From: Lasiodiplodia sp. COLG20
Lineage: Eukaryota > Ascomycota > Dothideomycetes > Botryosphaeriales > Botryosphaeriaceae
Assembly: GCA_009801085.1 (NCBI GenBank)
Contig: VNWV01000001.1
Span: forward strand, 2,542,001 to 2,606,000
Direction of reading: 5' to 3'
DNA length: 64,000 nt
Part shown: one piece after another, positions 52,752-64,000 of the stretch
Position numbering within the stretch: the stretch's first letter is position 1
Layout of the letters: every line of letters begins with the position of its first letter
Program-made: the position numbers and the translations under genes
Notes under the pieces: generated by a model
What the model was told of the DNA's origin: nothing
What the model saw: the letters and a program-made list of their open reading frames with translations, nothing else
The model's database searches: none

Positions 52752-54884
52752 ATGACCTCAATGTATGACGGCATGCCCGGTCCACCACCTCCTCCACCCA
52801 TGCCGGGCGCAGGTCCCGGACCTGGTGGTCTTCCGCGGCCGCCAGTACCGGGAGGTGGAGGCGCAGCAGCCATGCCTGGTGGCCGCCCTGTCGGAGGGCC
52901 AGGCGGCATGCCACCAGGAGGACTGGGAGGACTGGGACTTGGGGGACCAGGAGGCCGCCCCAATGCCAACATACACCGACCGCTCGATCATCAGCTAGGC
53001 AACGCGACGGGCCCTGTGCCCCGCAGCTTCCACGGTTGGTCCTTCCGCAAAGACCGCGAGCCAGGAATTGAGCCGTCGTGGGCCCGCGCGCGCAAGACAC
53101 CGCTGCCCTACTCGGCCGACGAGCTTCTTCGCATCGTGAACCGGACCACAACCACTTCCTCAACTTCATCGTCGAACAAGAAGGGGAATGGAAAGGGCAC
53201 CGTGTCCGAGCAGTATAACTCCCTCCGGTCGTCACATCAGCGCGCACTGGTCGACGGTCTACTCGAGGCCGTGAAAGCCGAGGAGCGAAACCAGAATGCG
53301 GAGTGGACCTTGGCGTGTATCGAGCAGGATATAGCCGAGTACATCCGTAGAGACCGTGGTAAGGTGAGGGAGGTCCGGGAGATGCGCGTCGTGTTGAGGA
53401 GAGGGCCGAGGAGAGATGCACCCGGCACCAGTGCCCCGATTGGAGATGGGCTACCCGGCGTCATAGTCGATTTGCTCAACGGGCAGGGGCAGGGGCCTCA
53501 TCAGGGAACGCAGCCTTTGCATCAGCAGCCGTTTGGCGCTGCCTCTGGCGGAGGTCTCGGTCCAGGTGGTGCTCCGCCGGGTGGTGCTCCGCGACCCGCC
53601 ATGAATCCTGGAGGGCCTCCCGCTGCCGCCGGACCTATGGGCGGACCTTTTGGCGGACCTGCTGGTGGACCCGTTGGCGCACCTGGTAGCGGACCTGGTG
53701 TCAGACCTGTTGGAGGACCCAGTGGCGGACCTGTCGGCGGACCTAGTGGAGGACCTGTCGGCGGACCTGCTGGTGGGCCTATGGGTGGACCAACAGTACT
53801 TCCACCTCCACCATTAGCCCCTCCACTCGGCGCTCAAAAGGGTGGCGCTGGTGGCGGCGCTGGCGCGCATGGTCCTGCTGGCCGTGGCTCTGCTGGACCC
53901 CCTCCTGTTGCTCCCGGAGGCCAGAAAGTAGGAAAGGGACCGAGCCCTCCAATTATAACCCCTGAAAGCGACTTCTCGGACGAACTGGACGACGATGATT
54001 CGCTTCTTGGATCGTCCTTCGGCAGACCACACAAGCCCACCGTCAAGGGTAAGAAGAGCGGCGACATGCCTCGTACTCCAATGCCCTTCGGCCGGGGCCA
54101 ATCGGGAGAGAGGGACAGGAAGTCGCCCAAGATCCGCGAGGCTGAGCCTCACCCAACAATCATCATCAATAACAAAATCCCGCGAGAGAAGAAGAGAGAC
54201 CGCCATCACAGAGTACACAACCGTCCGAAGCACGAAAGGTACTATGGCAGCAGTAGCGAGGGGGACTATGGCTTCACTCCCGGTAGCAGCGAGGACGACA
54301 ACGATGACTGGTCCACAGGACCGTCGTCCATGTCGTCGGGTTCGCCGCCTCGGCATCACCACCGGGCATACAGCCGGGAAAGGCACGGCTACCCCGCTGT
54401 CGGGATGACCCGCGAACACAAGAAGCCGTCTCCACAGCATCGGCCGATCTTACGCGGCTATCAGCGCCAGCCAGGAGGCTACGCGGTGGATGCGGAAGGA
54501 TACTATGAGAATGGCGGCTACGACGCAATGGAACAGCGCCGCTTTGATCCTGGCGAGGACTATCGCCGGTACCGTGCTCCGCACCCCGCTCTGACAGATA
54601 GAGGGCACCGGGCATACAGTCCGCCGAATCAATACCATGAAAGACCCCGGCCGGGAGGAAGAATGAGACTGCCGCCAGCGCCAGAGGTAGGCGCATATGA
54701 GGCGGCGCCATGGAGGAGAGCGGACGCGATGAGGAGATTGGAGGAAGAGGAGCTGCTTGAGAGGGAGGCAGCAGCGCAGGCAGATCTGGATCTCTACATG
54801 CGAAAGCAGAGAGTACGGAATCTGGAGGCGGCGGCGGACGAGACGAGGGGCCGGAGGTACGGGCGAAGAGATGATTGGTGGTAG
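52752..54884 (+). CDS. Gly/Pro-rich, largely disordered protein
   Basis: Single exon, 710 aa. Opens with a Pro/Gly/Met-rich tract including a PPPPPP run. One segment looks folded (about residues 85-225): RSFHGWSFRKDREPGIEPSW, PYSADELLRIVNR, HQRALVDGLLEAVKAEERNQ, DIAEYIRRDRGKVREVREMR, predicted helical. Then come GGP repeats, an acidic SDFSDELDDDDSLLG patch, a basic His/Lys/Arg region and a final coiled helix rich in Glu/Arg (RRLEEEELLEREAAAQADLD). I recognise no named domain; the layout resembles scaffold or condensate-type regulatory proteins (inference). The long antisense and out-of-frame ORFs here come from GC bias. The 3.7 kb upstream suggests a long regulatory leader. Confidence 0.8.
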   Translation: MTSMYDGMPGPPPPPPMPGAGPGPGGLPRPPVPGGGGAAAMPGGRPVGGPGGMPPGGLGGLGLGGPGGRPNANIHRPLDHQLGNATGPVPRSFHGWSFRKDREPGIEPSWARARKTPLPYSADELLRIVNRTTTTSSTSSSNKKGNGKGTVSEQYNSLRSSHQRALVDGLLEAVKAEERNQNAEWTLACIEQDIAEYIRRDRGKVREVREMRVVLRRGPRRDAPGTSAPIGDGLPGVIVDLLNGQGQGPHQGTQPLHQQPFGAASGGGLGPGGAPPGGAPRPAMNPGGPPAAAGPMGGPFGGPAGGPVGAPGSGPGVRPVGGPSGGPVGGPSGGPVGGPAGGPMGGPTVLPPPPLAPPLGAQKGGAGGGAGAHGPAGRGSAGPPPVAPGGQKVGKGPSPPIITPESDFSDELDDDDSLLGSSFGRPHKPTVKGKKSGDMPRTPMPFGRGQSGERDRKSPKIREAEPHPTIIINNKIPREKKRDRHHRVHNRPKHERYYGSSSEGDYGFTPGSSEDDNDDWSTGPSSMSSGSPPRHHHRAYSRERHGYPAVGMTREHKKPSPQHRPILRGYQRQPGGYAVDAEGYYENGGYDAMEQRRFDPGEDYRRYRAPHPALTDRGHRAYSPPNQYHERPRPGGRMRLPPAPEVGAYEAAPWRRADAMRRLEEEELLEREAAAQADLDLYMRKQRVRNLEAAADETRGRRYGRRDDWW
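53634..53792 (+). repeat. GGP-x tandem repeat tract (coding)
   Basis: Imperfect 12-bp units encoding GGP plus one residue (GGPSGGPVGGPSGGPVGGP) in the disordered protein; likely expands and contracts. Confidence 0.85.
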
Positions 54885-55564
54885 AAAACAACAGGATAGA
54901 CTGACGTGGAGGAAAACGAAGAGGTCCGGTACCCTTCAATTCTTTCTTGGTCGAGATAGAAACGGCCTGGCTCTTTCTCAATGAATCCAATTCGCTCTCT
55001 CCATCAAGTGACCTTCTCCCATTCGAGCCGGCGACTGAGTGTGAGATGCAGAGACGGAGCTCCCACACGACATATATCTGCTGGCACTGCGGATGGGATT
55101 CATCATTTCGGGCGGCAGGCCACAGGACGTGTGCCAGCTCATGCGTACATGCTGTTGGCTGGTAGGCGAGCTGGGGCCGTGCAGACGAGACTGCAGGGCC
55201 GACCGAATGAGGCAGAATTAGCAGCGAATAAGCAGGACGCGCAGCGCAGCGTTAGGCGGCCCAGCGGAATGCCGAGGTGATGGATGATCGGAGTTCACGG
55301 CGAGGTGAGTTGTTAGGAATCGGGAGTTTGGGAGCGCTGAGCTCCTAAAAGGCCCGACCGATGCCCCTCCTGCCCCGCCATGACGCCAGCCAAACCTTCT
55401 GCACCCAGCTGATCTCACATCATAACAAAACCACCGCAACAGTACGACCTCTCCCTATCTCATTTCCCTCCCACATTTAAGCTCCATCTAGCACCCTGCC
55501 TCCACGCAGCAACTGATACCCCTACTGTTTTCCTAGCAGACCTCGCACAGCAACAACCGCCAAA
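54885..55564. other. Intergenic region / TPI promoter
   Basis: 680 bp. Upstream of TPI the plus strand becomes pyrimidine-rich (about 55440-55560), typical of strongly expressed fungal glycolytic promoters. No gene. Confidence 0.6.
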
Positions 55565-56538
<974 letters not shown>

Positions 56539-56814
56539 ATCTATGGAAAAGGGAATCTGTAATGACTGAACGGAGATGAGCATCCGCTACGATAGCCGAA
56601 AATAAGAATCGAATATCCTTTTGTCAAGTTCTTGATGTATCTTCCTCGATAAGCTGCCAACGTTCCTTCATTGGCATGCCGTCGTCCATGAATACGCGTA
56701 TATATACAAGCCAGAATCCCAATTGATGCGCCGCCCATGCCGGTGTACAAAGCTGTCTGCCGTGCTCCACACTCCATCGCCATTCTCAACAGCTCGGTCA
56801 TTCTTGTAAGCCCA

Positions 56815-57354
56815 TCATATTTGGTACTTCGCGCCATGGAAGGGACTCCAGATGCCTCTGACGCTCTCGTTCAAACTCTTAACGGGCTTGTTGATGGTGC
56901 GGCGGTTCCGCTCGCCGGAGGCGTCGCGCAGCAGATTGGCCTTTTGGAGAATCTGCTCCTTCTCAAGCTTGCGGACACAGATGGCCTTGGTGCGGCCGTT
57001 GATGTAGTAGCCCTTGATGACTGGCTCCTTGCGGGGGCGCGGCGACACAGTGATCTCGATGGACGGGTTCCTTTTGGCGAAAGCGGGGAGTGTGTGCTCA
57101 AGGAATGACTTCATGCCCTTTGATGAACCGGACCAGTCGCAGTAGTGGAAGTCAAGGCGCTTGCATTGCCGAATGAAAGCGCCGACGCCGTTCTATGGGT
57201 AAAGTGAGGTTAGCTACGCGATCCAGAATTATCTTCGAGGGAAGGGCCGGAGCATTGAAGAACGAACGGACGCGTGCGTCCAGCTCCGGCAACGCTACCC
57301 GTGAGGCAGACGTACCTGGCTCTTGGCCACAGTCTTCAGAGCAGCGAGAGGCAT
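56815..57354 (-). CDS. MRPL51: Mitochondrial large-subunit ribosomal protein mL43
   Basis: Exons 57354..57316 and 57192..56815; 138 aa. The L51/S25/CI-B8 thioredoxin-like domain follows a short N-terminus: MPLAALKTVAKSQNGVGAFI, CKRLDFHYCDWSGSSKGMKSFL, LPAFAKRNPSIEITVSPRPRKEPVIKG. This is the signature of mL43 (yeast Mrpl51): a C-x-x-L-x-x-x-Y-C element, then S-S-K-G-x-K/R and a P-R-x-x-x-P-x-I-x-x-x-Y/H. A component of the mitochondrial ribosome. Its promoter is shared with U1-70K (264 bp apart). Confidence 0.95.
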
Positions 57355-57618
57355 GGTGGGCGGCGTGGGGCGGTTGGGTGCTGCACTGCGTGATGCTGCT
57401 CGTGGTGTTTTCGGGCGCAGCGGCGACTTTCTGCCGGCAGCCACCGCCCTTGAAGCTCGCGCGTCCTGTTCTCTCGTCTGCCTGTCGCGCCATCCAACGC
57501 GCACCTCGACCACATCCATCGCCCGCACAACCCGTCTCCGGGTCCTGCGCATCATCGACGATCGAGGGGACTTCCTACCTGTGAACCTAGTCGCCAATAC
57601 ACACCGATCGCGCCCACA

Positions 57619-58988
57619 ATGACGGACAAGCTACCCCCAAACCTGCTCGCGCTCTTCGCGCCGCGCCCGGCACTGCGCTACCTGCCGCCGTCCGACCATG
57701 CGCCCGAAGCACGCAAGACGATGCAGATTGATGGCGTCGGCAGCTACTTGCAGGCTCTCAAGGACTACGAGGACGATTACGTGCCTACCGAGAGCTGGTT
57801 GCAGCGCAAGGATCGACTGAAGCGAGAAAAGGCTGAGAAGATCGAGAAGACTCTCACTGAGGGTGTCGCCAACTGTTTGTCTCACCTGTGATCAGTGTTT
57901 GGAATGTGGGCTAAATGATCCCCAACAGTCAAGCCTGCCGACGACCCCAACGTGCGAGGCGACCCTTTCAGGACGCTATTTGTCGCGCGGTTGTCCTACG
58001 ACACTGAAACCAAGGATCTGGAGCGCGAATTCGGTCGTTTTGGTCCAATCGAGAGGGTAGGATTGCTTCTCCCACTGTTGCTTCCGTGGCTGACATAACT
58101 GGTAGATTCGCATTGTACAAGACACGACCAAGCCTGAGGATGCGCCTTCTAAGAAGAAGAATAGAGGTTACGCATTCATTGTTTATGAGCGCGAGAAAGA
58201 TATGAAGGGTAAATCGTCCCCCGTTACTTTCCCCCTTACCTTCCAGACAATGCTCCAGATCTCAAGGTAAAACATGCGATTGTTCGACTGACACAGTGGC
58301 CACTTGGTCGTCTCATCATGCAGCTGCCTACAAAGAGACCGATGGAATCCGCATCAAGGACCGTAGAGTTCTAGTCGACGTCGAGCGTGGCCGTACCGTT
58401 TCAGGCTGGCGCCCCCGCCGCCTTGGTGGAGGACTTGGTGGACGCGGATACACCAAAGCACTCCCCGCTCGCCCCTCGGGACCTGGTGGTTTTGGGCCTC
58501 CCTCGGGACCAGGTGGCTTCAGAGGAGGGTATGGTGGGGGCTTTCGCGGTCGCGGCGGCTTCCGTGGAGGCGGTGGCGGCTACGGCGGAGGTGACAGAGG
58601 TGGTGGGTACCGTGGCGGTGACCGTGGATACGGAGGCAGGTCCGGAATCGGCTACCAGTCGAACGGCTGGGGTGGGCAAGCACCTCCGGAGGGCGCGCCA
58701 GCAGGTCCTCGCGGCGGCGGTAGATCTGGCGGCTACGGTGGCCGTGATGGCCCTGGCGGTGGCGGTGGCGGTGGTGGTGGTGGATATGGAGGCAGTCGCT
58801 ATGGCGGCGACAGGTACAGCGACAGGGACCGCGGTGCTAGCGGTAGCAACCGGGAGCCAGTGGGATCGAGGCGCGAGTATCGCGACCGCGATCGCGACGG
58901 TGGGTATGGCCGCGACGACTACTCATCCCGCAAGCGCGGCTACGATGGCGACAGCTACGAAGACTCCAGGAGCAAGCGCAGGTACTGA
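57619..58988 (+). CDS. SNP1: U1 snRNP 70 kDa protein (U1-70K)
   Basis: Exons 57619..57874, 57929..58056, 58106..58208, 58324..58988; 383 aa. Binds U1 snRNA stem-loop 1 for 5' splice-site recognition in the nucleus. The N-terminus [13 protein letters not shown] is strikingly like animal U1-70K. The RRM has RNP2 [10 protein letters not shown] and RNP1 RGYAFIVYE, followed by [37 protein letters not shown], the conserved post-RRM helix region. The C-terminus is Gly/Arg-rich (GGFRGG, RGG) then Arg/Asp/Glu-rich ([12 protein letters not shown]), ending RSKRRY, replacing the animal RS/RD tails. Start at the conserved MTDKLPPN. The out-of-frame 244-codon ORF over the last exon is a GC shadow. Confidence 0.96.
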
Positions 58989-60311
58989 GCGCGGCCTCAC
59001 GTCCGTCCCAGCTCAGCCTCTCAGGACGCTATTGGTTTGTGCAAACAAAAGGTTACCTTTTTCTTCTTCGAAGTTTTGTCGCCTCCATACAAGATCTACA
59101 CCCCTTTTTCAACAAGGGTAAGGCACCATTACTTGAAGACTCAAGCACATTGCGTCGAGAGGAAGCCATTTTCTACGGACCCACTTCCTCAGCCACATTT
59201 GCCTTCTGTCAGTCATTCAGGGTAAGGCGTCACAAGGTATTGCTACGTCTGAACACCAAGATACAGAGGCGGTCAATGCTTTCTGCTGCCAAAACGTCCT
59301 CCAGAGAAAACTTGTTGGAAACGACCCTGCTTGGAAAATCTGGCTGCCAGCTCTCAAGCGCTGTGTGCTGCCCTCAATGCTCTCTTTTATTCTTCGGCTG
59401 TCTTAGTATCACTCCCACCGTCGACTGCGGAGTTTCTGCACATGGATTCCTCTTGGTCGCCCGGATCACGGTTCTTGAAAAGCTAGTTTTAACTCTCTTT
59501 CTTCTGGGCTTACTGCCTTCACCCTTTCTTCTCGATCCGAGAGTGCGGTAGGTATAATGCCGGTTGGCCGTCTACGTGCCTAGCTGGGTAGGTAGTCGGT
59601 GTGGTAGTGATTTCCCAAAGGCACTGCTTTTTTTCAAAACGTGTAGAACGGAGAAGGTAAGATCACTAAAGTGAGTCAGGCATGCATCTAGCAGATCTTC
59701 TTTGCGCTCTAGATGTGTTAATTTCTTACTACGACGATCTTACCACCCGCTGGGAGACCTGCTTTTTTCCTATATGTTGCTTTGTTTCGTTCGGCTGCTG
59801 CCTCTCTTTACGTGACATGATCAGACTTCAGATCAACGTCGTTCGGGCAAAGCGGATACCGCTGGTCTATTTTCTCGGAGATGAAAAACGGATGTAGAAT
59901 AGGACAGGTACTGACTGCGTAGGTAGCGCGAATGATATCGAGCTCTGCTTCTTTCTGTTTCTCACTTCTCTTTGTGGTTCTTAGAATTCTACCTACCGCA
60001 CACATGGAAATCTTGTGTCATTTTGGACCCATGAGAGCTCTTCATCAATCTTCTTTTTATCGGCTCGTTCTCATTATGTCTTTAGCCATGGCTAAAGAGA
60101 TTGGATGGAGCCATACCCATGCACGCAAGTTCACCAACCAAAGCTTTCTGACCGTGAGCAGATTCAAGGCTTCCACCCGATTCAACAGCAATCAAGTGCA
60201 ACTGTCAAATGAGATTCAGAACGCTTTTAAGGTACCTTATCTTATTTTTAATTTTTTCCCCCACGCGTCCTAATAATACAATACAATACAATCCTCTCGT
60301 CCACTCTCTAT
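58989..60311. other. Convergent 3' region
   Basis: 1.3 kb between U1-70K and the minus-strand secreted protein. Frames of up to 170 codons (59039..59551) show no recognisable features. T-rich; holds both 3' UTRs. Confidence 0.55.
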
Positions 60312-60758
60312 CTAGTAGTTACACCTCACACTGCTCACCGTCCGATCAATCCCGTACTCGGACGTCTTGGCCGTGCCGGGGTGCCTGATCCTGAACTTGG
60401 GCTCGCCACCCTTGCAGCCGGGCTGGCTGTGCAGGATGCAGTAGTGCGAGCCCGGGTCCGGGCCGAACGAGTTGATGTTGTTGTCCCAGCCGCGGGGGAA
60501 GTTCATGCACTGGTTGATCTGGATCCACGTGTGCGCGCAGGGCGCGCGCCAGCCGTTGTTGCGGCAGTAGTAGATGCCGACCCAGCCGTTGCCGCGCTTC
60601 TGGCCTGGCGGCGTTGCTACTTGGAGTGAGGAGCCGTTGGTGAAGGAGGTGCTGACGTCGGCTGGGATGAGGGCAACTTCCTCGAACAAGCTGCTGTTGG
60701 TGGGGCTGGCAGTGGTGAGGGTGGCGAGGAGGGGGAGGAAGGCGGTCGTAAGCTTCAT
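60312..60758 (-). CDS. Small secreted cysteine-rich protein, beta/gamma-crystallin-like
   Basis: Single exon, 148 aa. Signal peptide MKLTTAFLPLLATLTTASP (start chosen at it; the frame is open 95 codons further upstream). A KR site precedes the mature domain. The mature part has six cysteines: YYC, PCAH, QCMN, HYC, GCK and RCN, spaced for three disulfides. The piece WVGIYYC, then NQCMNF, then NNINSFGPDPGSHYCI, then PGCKGG resembles small secreted beta/gamma-crystallin-like proteins (a strand, a Cys-x-N-L/F, an S-F-G-P-D turn, Y-C-x-L and G-C-x-G). In plant-associated fungi such proteins are effector candidates. Function is not known. Confidence 0.8.
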   Translation of the reverse strand: MKLTTAFLPLLATLTTASPTNSSLFEEVALIPADVSTSFTNGSSLQVATPPGQKRGNGWVGIYYCRNNGWRAPCAHTWIQINQCMNFPRGWDNNINSFGPDPGSHYCILHSQPGCKGGEPKFRIRHPGTAKTSEYGIDRTVSSVRCNY

Positions 60759-61163
60759 GGTTCTGGATTGGGTTTTTTCGTTCGGTAAAGGATAGACTTG
60801 GGTAAGTGATGACTGGTATCTTCGGAAAGGGTATACTAGATCACTGATGTAGGGGAAATATATCTGTGGAAAATGTACAAAGAGGACAAAGATAGGCTGG
60901 AAGGCTCGAATGTGGCAGCGTTTGCGATAATGGAATCGAACCACCATAGAGAACAATACGAAAGACAATACTAAGGAAGTCATAGAAATTTCACCAAGGG
61001 CAGCAACCGAACCTATCGTCACACCTGCATTTTCATGAATCAAATGCCGGGCAAAATTTCCGGGGTAGTAGATTGATAAGAAATACTTTTGTTTCGCCAG
61101 ATGATCATCCCATGACTTTCTAGAGCTTTGTGTCGCTGCTGGGCAGCAGTTCTCTTATTCCTC
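60759..61163. other. Intergenic region
   Basis: 405 bp upstream of the secreted protein and downstream of the helicase; no gene. The minus strand contains a lone GGTTCGATTCC (tRNA B-box-like) without tRNA folding. Confidence 0.6.
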
Positions 61164-64000
61164 TCATCGGTCCAGCCCATCAAGTTCGACCATTTTTCTT
61201 ACAATACCCACGACATCACTGCCCGCTAAGTCCATAGCTGGATCGTCAATCTTGCTTGCCAATGCATCGTCCAGCATCATGCGTAGTCTCGAAACCAAGA
61301 CACCGATACGGGCCCATCCGCGCAGACGCAGCCATCCGTCTACTACGACACCGCGGCCCATCGTATCAAGCGTAATTGGTCCGGAGAACAGCAGCAGAGA
61401 GTAAGCGTTGAATGCTGTAGTTATTTGATTAGCGAGCTGTGTCGACACATTGGGGAACCTCCTGCGACAAAGACTTACGTGTCAAATCTCTAATGAAAAC
61501 CTTGCTCGTCGCCATCTTCGTAAAGTAACTCATGAAGGCCGCACCGCCAGGAAATCCTTGGGCATCAAACAAGGTCGAGCTTGGGTGAACGAAAACCCTA
61601 CCGTTCTCCTGGTTGAAGTACTTGATAGTCTTGGCTTCAGGGTCGAGCTCCACCGCACCAGACACAGATGCTGCGAACTTCTTGTCTGGAAAGTCGATTC
61701 GGGCAATCTGAGGATTGAAAGAGCCAGCGACAAGGGCGCGAATGAGGGAATCGTTTGCGCTGTGACGGTTCAGCGAGGCGACCACCTGTGCAGCAGAGTC
61801 GCTGTAAGATGAATATCGCAGAGGAATGAAGCCCGTCTCCTGCAACGAGGAGAGGTATTGCCGCCGGGTAGAGGTAATGTCATTGAGGGTTTGGGTACTG
61901 AGGAAGTTCTGCTCGCACCAAGCACGTAGGTCTCGGGGCGAAATGCCTTTTTCCTTGAGGCCGGTCCAGTGCTCGTAGGCGCGCAAGTCGGCAATGAGAT
62001 CACCTTGGCCCTTACCAAATGCTGACCGGGCTGCCTTTGATTCTTCTCGTTTGGCCTGAGGCGACACAAAAGGACTGCGGACAGTGAGGATCGATGCGAT
62101 GATGAGGCAAGGCTCCAGGCAGCCGAATGTTGCCCCATATACCATGAGCTTTGCGCATCGAAGGTCAGCAGGGACAACGGCAAGGTGTCTGCCCAGAGCA
62201 GTCATTTCATCACCATCAATGGCACCCATCCGTCCGAGGAGCTCCAGAGCACCTTCCACTGCGACGCTGTCAGGCGGTGTTAAAGCACCCGCGAGGAAGC
62301 CAGCTACATCTTTCACGCCCATTGCCTTGACGGACAGGCAAAGTTGTTCTAGAGGGACTCGTCGAATCTCGGGATCAGGTCTCTCCATCATCTTGTCTTT
62401 TTCGACATTTCGCGTATAGAGCTTGTAGCAAGTTCCAGCCCGGACACGGCCAGCACGACCACGGCGCTGCTTGCAAGCAGCACGAGACGCCCATGTCTCC
62501 GCAAGCTTAACCATGTTGTTTGCTGGGTCAAAGCTTGTTTCTTTGACCCTACCGGTATCGATGACGGCCACGACATCCTCAATGGTCATTGAAGTTTCTG
62601 CAACGTTGGTAGACGCAATCACCTTTCTCTTGCCTTTAGGTGGTGGAGGGAAGACTCGGCGCTGTTCAGCTGGAAGCAGAGACGCATGGAGCGGGAGAGC
62701 ATGCAGATTTGGCATGAAGCGGAGAGCCTTAGATATCGTCAGCATTACAGATGTTCAGTATGATATATGCACGCAGCTTACCTGTATCGTCCTATCGATC
62801 TCCATTGTTCCAGGAAGAAAGATAAGGATGGCACCGTCCTGGGATCCTAGTTCCATGTCGATGTGCTGTACCGTTTGCGCGATCAAATCATAGTTGATCC
62901 GCATGCCAATACTCCTCAGCGTGCCACCGATGTTCTTCTGGGCCTCTTCGTCCTCCCAGTCTTCGTCTACTGTGTGGCCGTTAAAGCCAGACATTCGAAT
63001 GACATCGTCAACATAGTAGTCCGTCACAGGGTGCGTGCGGCCCGCTATTTCCACCATTCCGACCTGGCCCACGGCGGGCTTGAAGAAAGATGCAAACACA
63101 TCCGCGTCGAGAGTAGCACTCATAAGAATGACCCGAAGATCCTTGCGCTTCTTCAGGACATCCCTCAACAGAACGAGAAGGAAGTCTGTATCCAGGCTGC
63201 GCTCATGAACTTCGTCAACCACAACATGAGTAATGTCAGCCAAGGAGGCTACCACATCTTCAGGGCGGCCACCCGACGTTTGAAGCCGGCGAAGGAGAAC
63301 ACCGGTAGTCATAAATGTCAACTTTGTGACTCCAGGCTTCTGTCTAGACTCGCCACGAATTGAGTAGCCGACCTCGTCGCCAACGGCAGTGCAACGCTCA
63401 TCAGCGACTCTGTCCGCCAAACCAAGCGCGGAGATTCGCCGAGGCTGAGTGCAGACAATGTTGACTGCTTCACCAAGCTGACGTTGGATCATGTCATCGA
63501 GGATGAACTGAACTGACTGCGTAGACTTTCCAGATCCAGTCTCTCCAGAAATAATGACGACTTGGTGCTTTTTGACCGCATCAACGATATCCTGCTGCAA
63601 TTTCCAAGCGGGCAGGTTTTGCCTCGCGCGAAGCATGCGCTGTTGTTCCGGGGAAGTCTGTTTGGCTTGCCATTGTTCAAGTGCGCGTTGACTGGCCTGG
63701 GAACCTGGTCGTAAATTGACTGGTTTTGGCCGACGCTGTCTCTTCTCCTTTTGCTTGATCGCTTCAGCATGAACACCCGTATCTGCCGCGGAAATTGCAG
63801 AAGAAACATCCGTAAGTCTTCCCGGATTGTCGATTATGGAGGGTATCTCATGCTCCAACCAGTCCACCATGTTGAAAATCATTTGCTCGCCGAGGAAGTT
63901 TTCCTTCGCGTGGCTCAATGCTTGTCTAATGATGCTCAACCGGATGTAAGCTGGAATTTTTGCGTTAATCGAGATCATGGGTAGAATGTTTGGATACAGT
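61164..64000 (-). CDS. DEAH-type RNA helicase with RWD region (DHX29/DHX57-like; 5' partial)
   Basis: Exons 64000..62782, 62727..61479, 61414..61164; the start lies beyond the right edge. The first visible codons read LYPNILPMISINAKIPAYIR, matching the end of an RWD domain (a Y-P-x-x-x-P motif), so the ATG at 63978 is not the real start. Superfamily-2 motifs follow: I GETGSGKST, II DEVHER, III SATLD, motif V region ASTNVAETSMTI and VI QRRGRAGR, then the winged-helix/HA2 and OB-fold (GAVELDPEAKTIKYF, FPGGAAFMSYF) of the DEAH class. Motif II is DEVH instead of DEAH, as in several DHX29/DHX36/DHX57-like fungal proteins such as yeast YLR419W. RWD plus DEAH suggests a role in translation or mRNA handling; this is inference. 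Confidence 0.93.

Noticed and set aside
57965..59035. Shared 13-mer TCAGGACGCTATT in U1-70K exon 2 and just after its stop
   Set aside because: Single short match with no extension; most likely coincidence.
58387..59121. 244-codon frame overlapping the last U1-70K exon
   Set aside because: Ala/Val-rich reading of the Gly/Arg repeat in another phase; the U1-70K frame is the coding one.
60920..60960. tRNA-like B box (GGTTCGATTCC on the minus strand)
   Set aside because: The flanking bases do not form a T stem and no A box or acceptor stem is present.

Overview
The window is nuclear DNA of a filamentous ascomycete (Pezizomycotina), most likely a plant-associated Dothideomycete. The evidence is short introns (about 45-100 nt, mostly GTAAGT/GTGAGT...CAG), fungal-type housekeeping proteins (Lcb2, Gpi12, Csl4, mL43, U1-70K, eL22), a HET-domain gene and many secreted plant-polymer enzymes. 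The class-level placement is inference from gene content. About 28 protein genes are supported. I rebuilt exon structures by hand, and nearly every model closes on a multiple of three.

0-15 kb: 3' part of a DUF3445 heme-dependent N-demethylase-like gene; a secreted CBM1 protein whose first intron appears to be GC-AG; an eight-exon S10 serine carboxypeptidase; a 4-kb gene-poor stretch; a short secreted tyrosinase/catechol oxidase; GPI12; a membrane DUF7719-like protein; glyoxalase II; exosome CSL4.

15-31 kb: a single-exon HET protein; a long gene-free stretch with strong strand asymmetry; an SSU1-type sulfite/anion exporter almost touching an F-box gene; a secreted IgE-binding-like protein; a long amidase; an HSL-type alpha/beta hydrolase; ribosomal protein eL22; a small secreted protein.

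31-44 kb (the most accessory-looking part): a laccase with an ascomycete C-terminal plug; a protein built of four CxxC...CxxC modules; an endopolygalacturonase; then an inverted, degenerate relative of the CxxC protein carrying three in-frame stops and a 36-bp coding minisatellite. Just downstream lies a perfect 35-bp-stem hairpin. This CxxC pair plus hairpin is the best candidate for something undescribed.

44-64 kb: MmgE/PrpD-family enzyme divergent from LCB2; 3.7 kb without a convincing gene; a Gly/Pro-rich disordered protein; triosephosphate isomerase; mL43 divergent from U1-70K; a six-cysteine secreted protein with a crystallin-like signature; and the 3' part of a DEAH-type RNA helicase with an RWD region that runs off the right edge.

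Functionally the window mixes core genes (sphingolipid, GPI anchor, glycolysis, splicing, ribosome, RNA decay) with an extracellular set (laccase, tyrosinase, polygalacturonase, CBM1 protein, carboxypeptidase, small secreted proteins) suited to plant colonisation. There is no sign of a biosynthetic cluster, a CRISPR array, or tRNA or rRNA genes.
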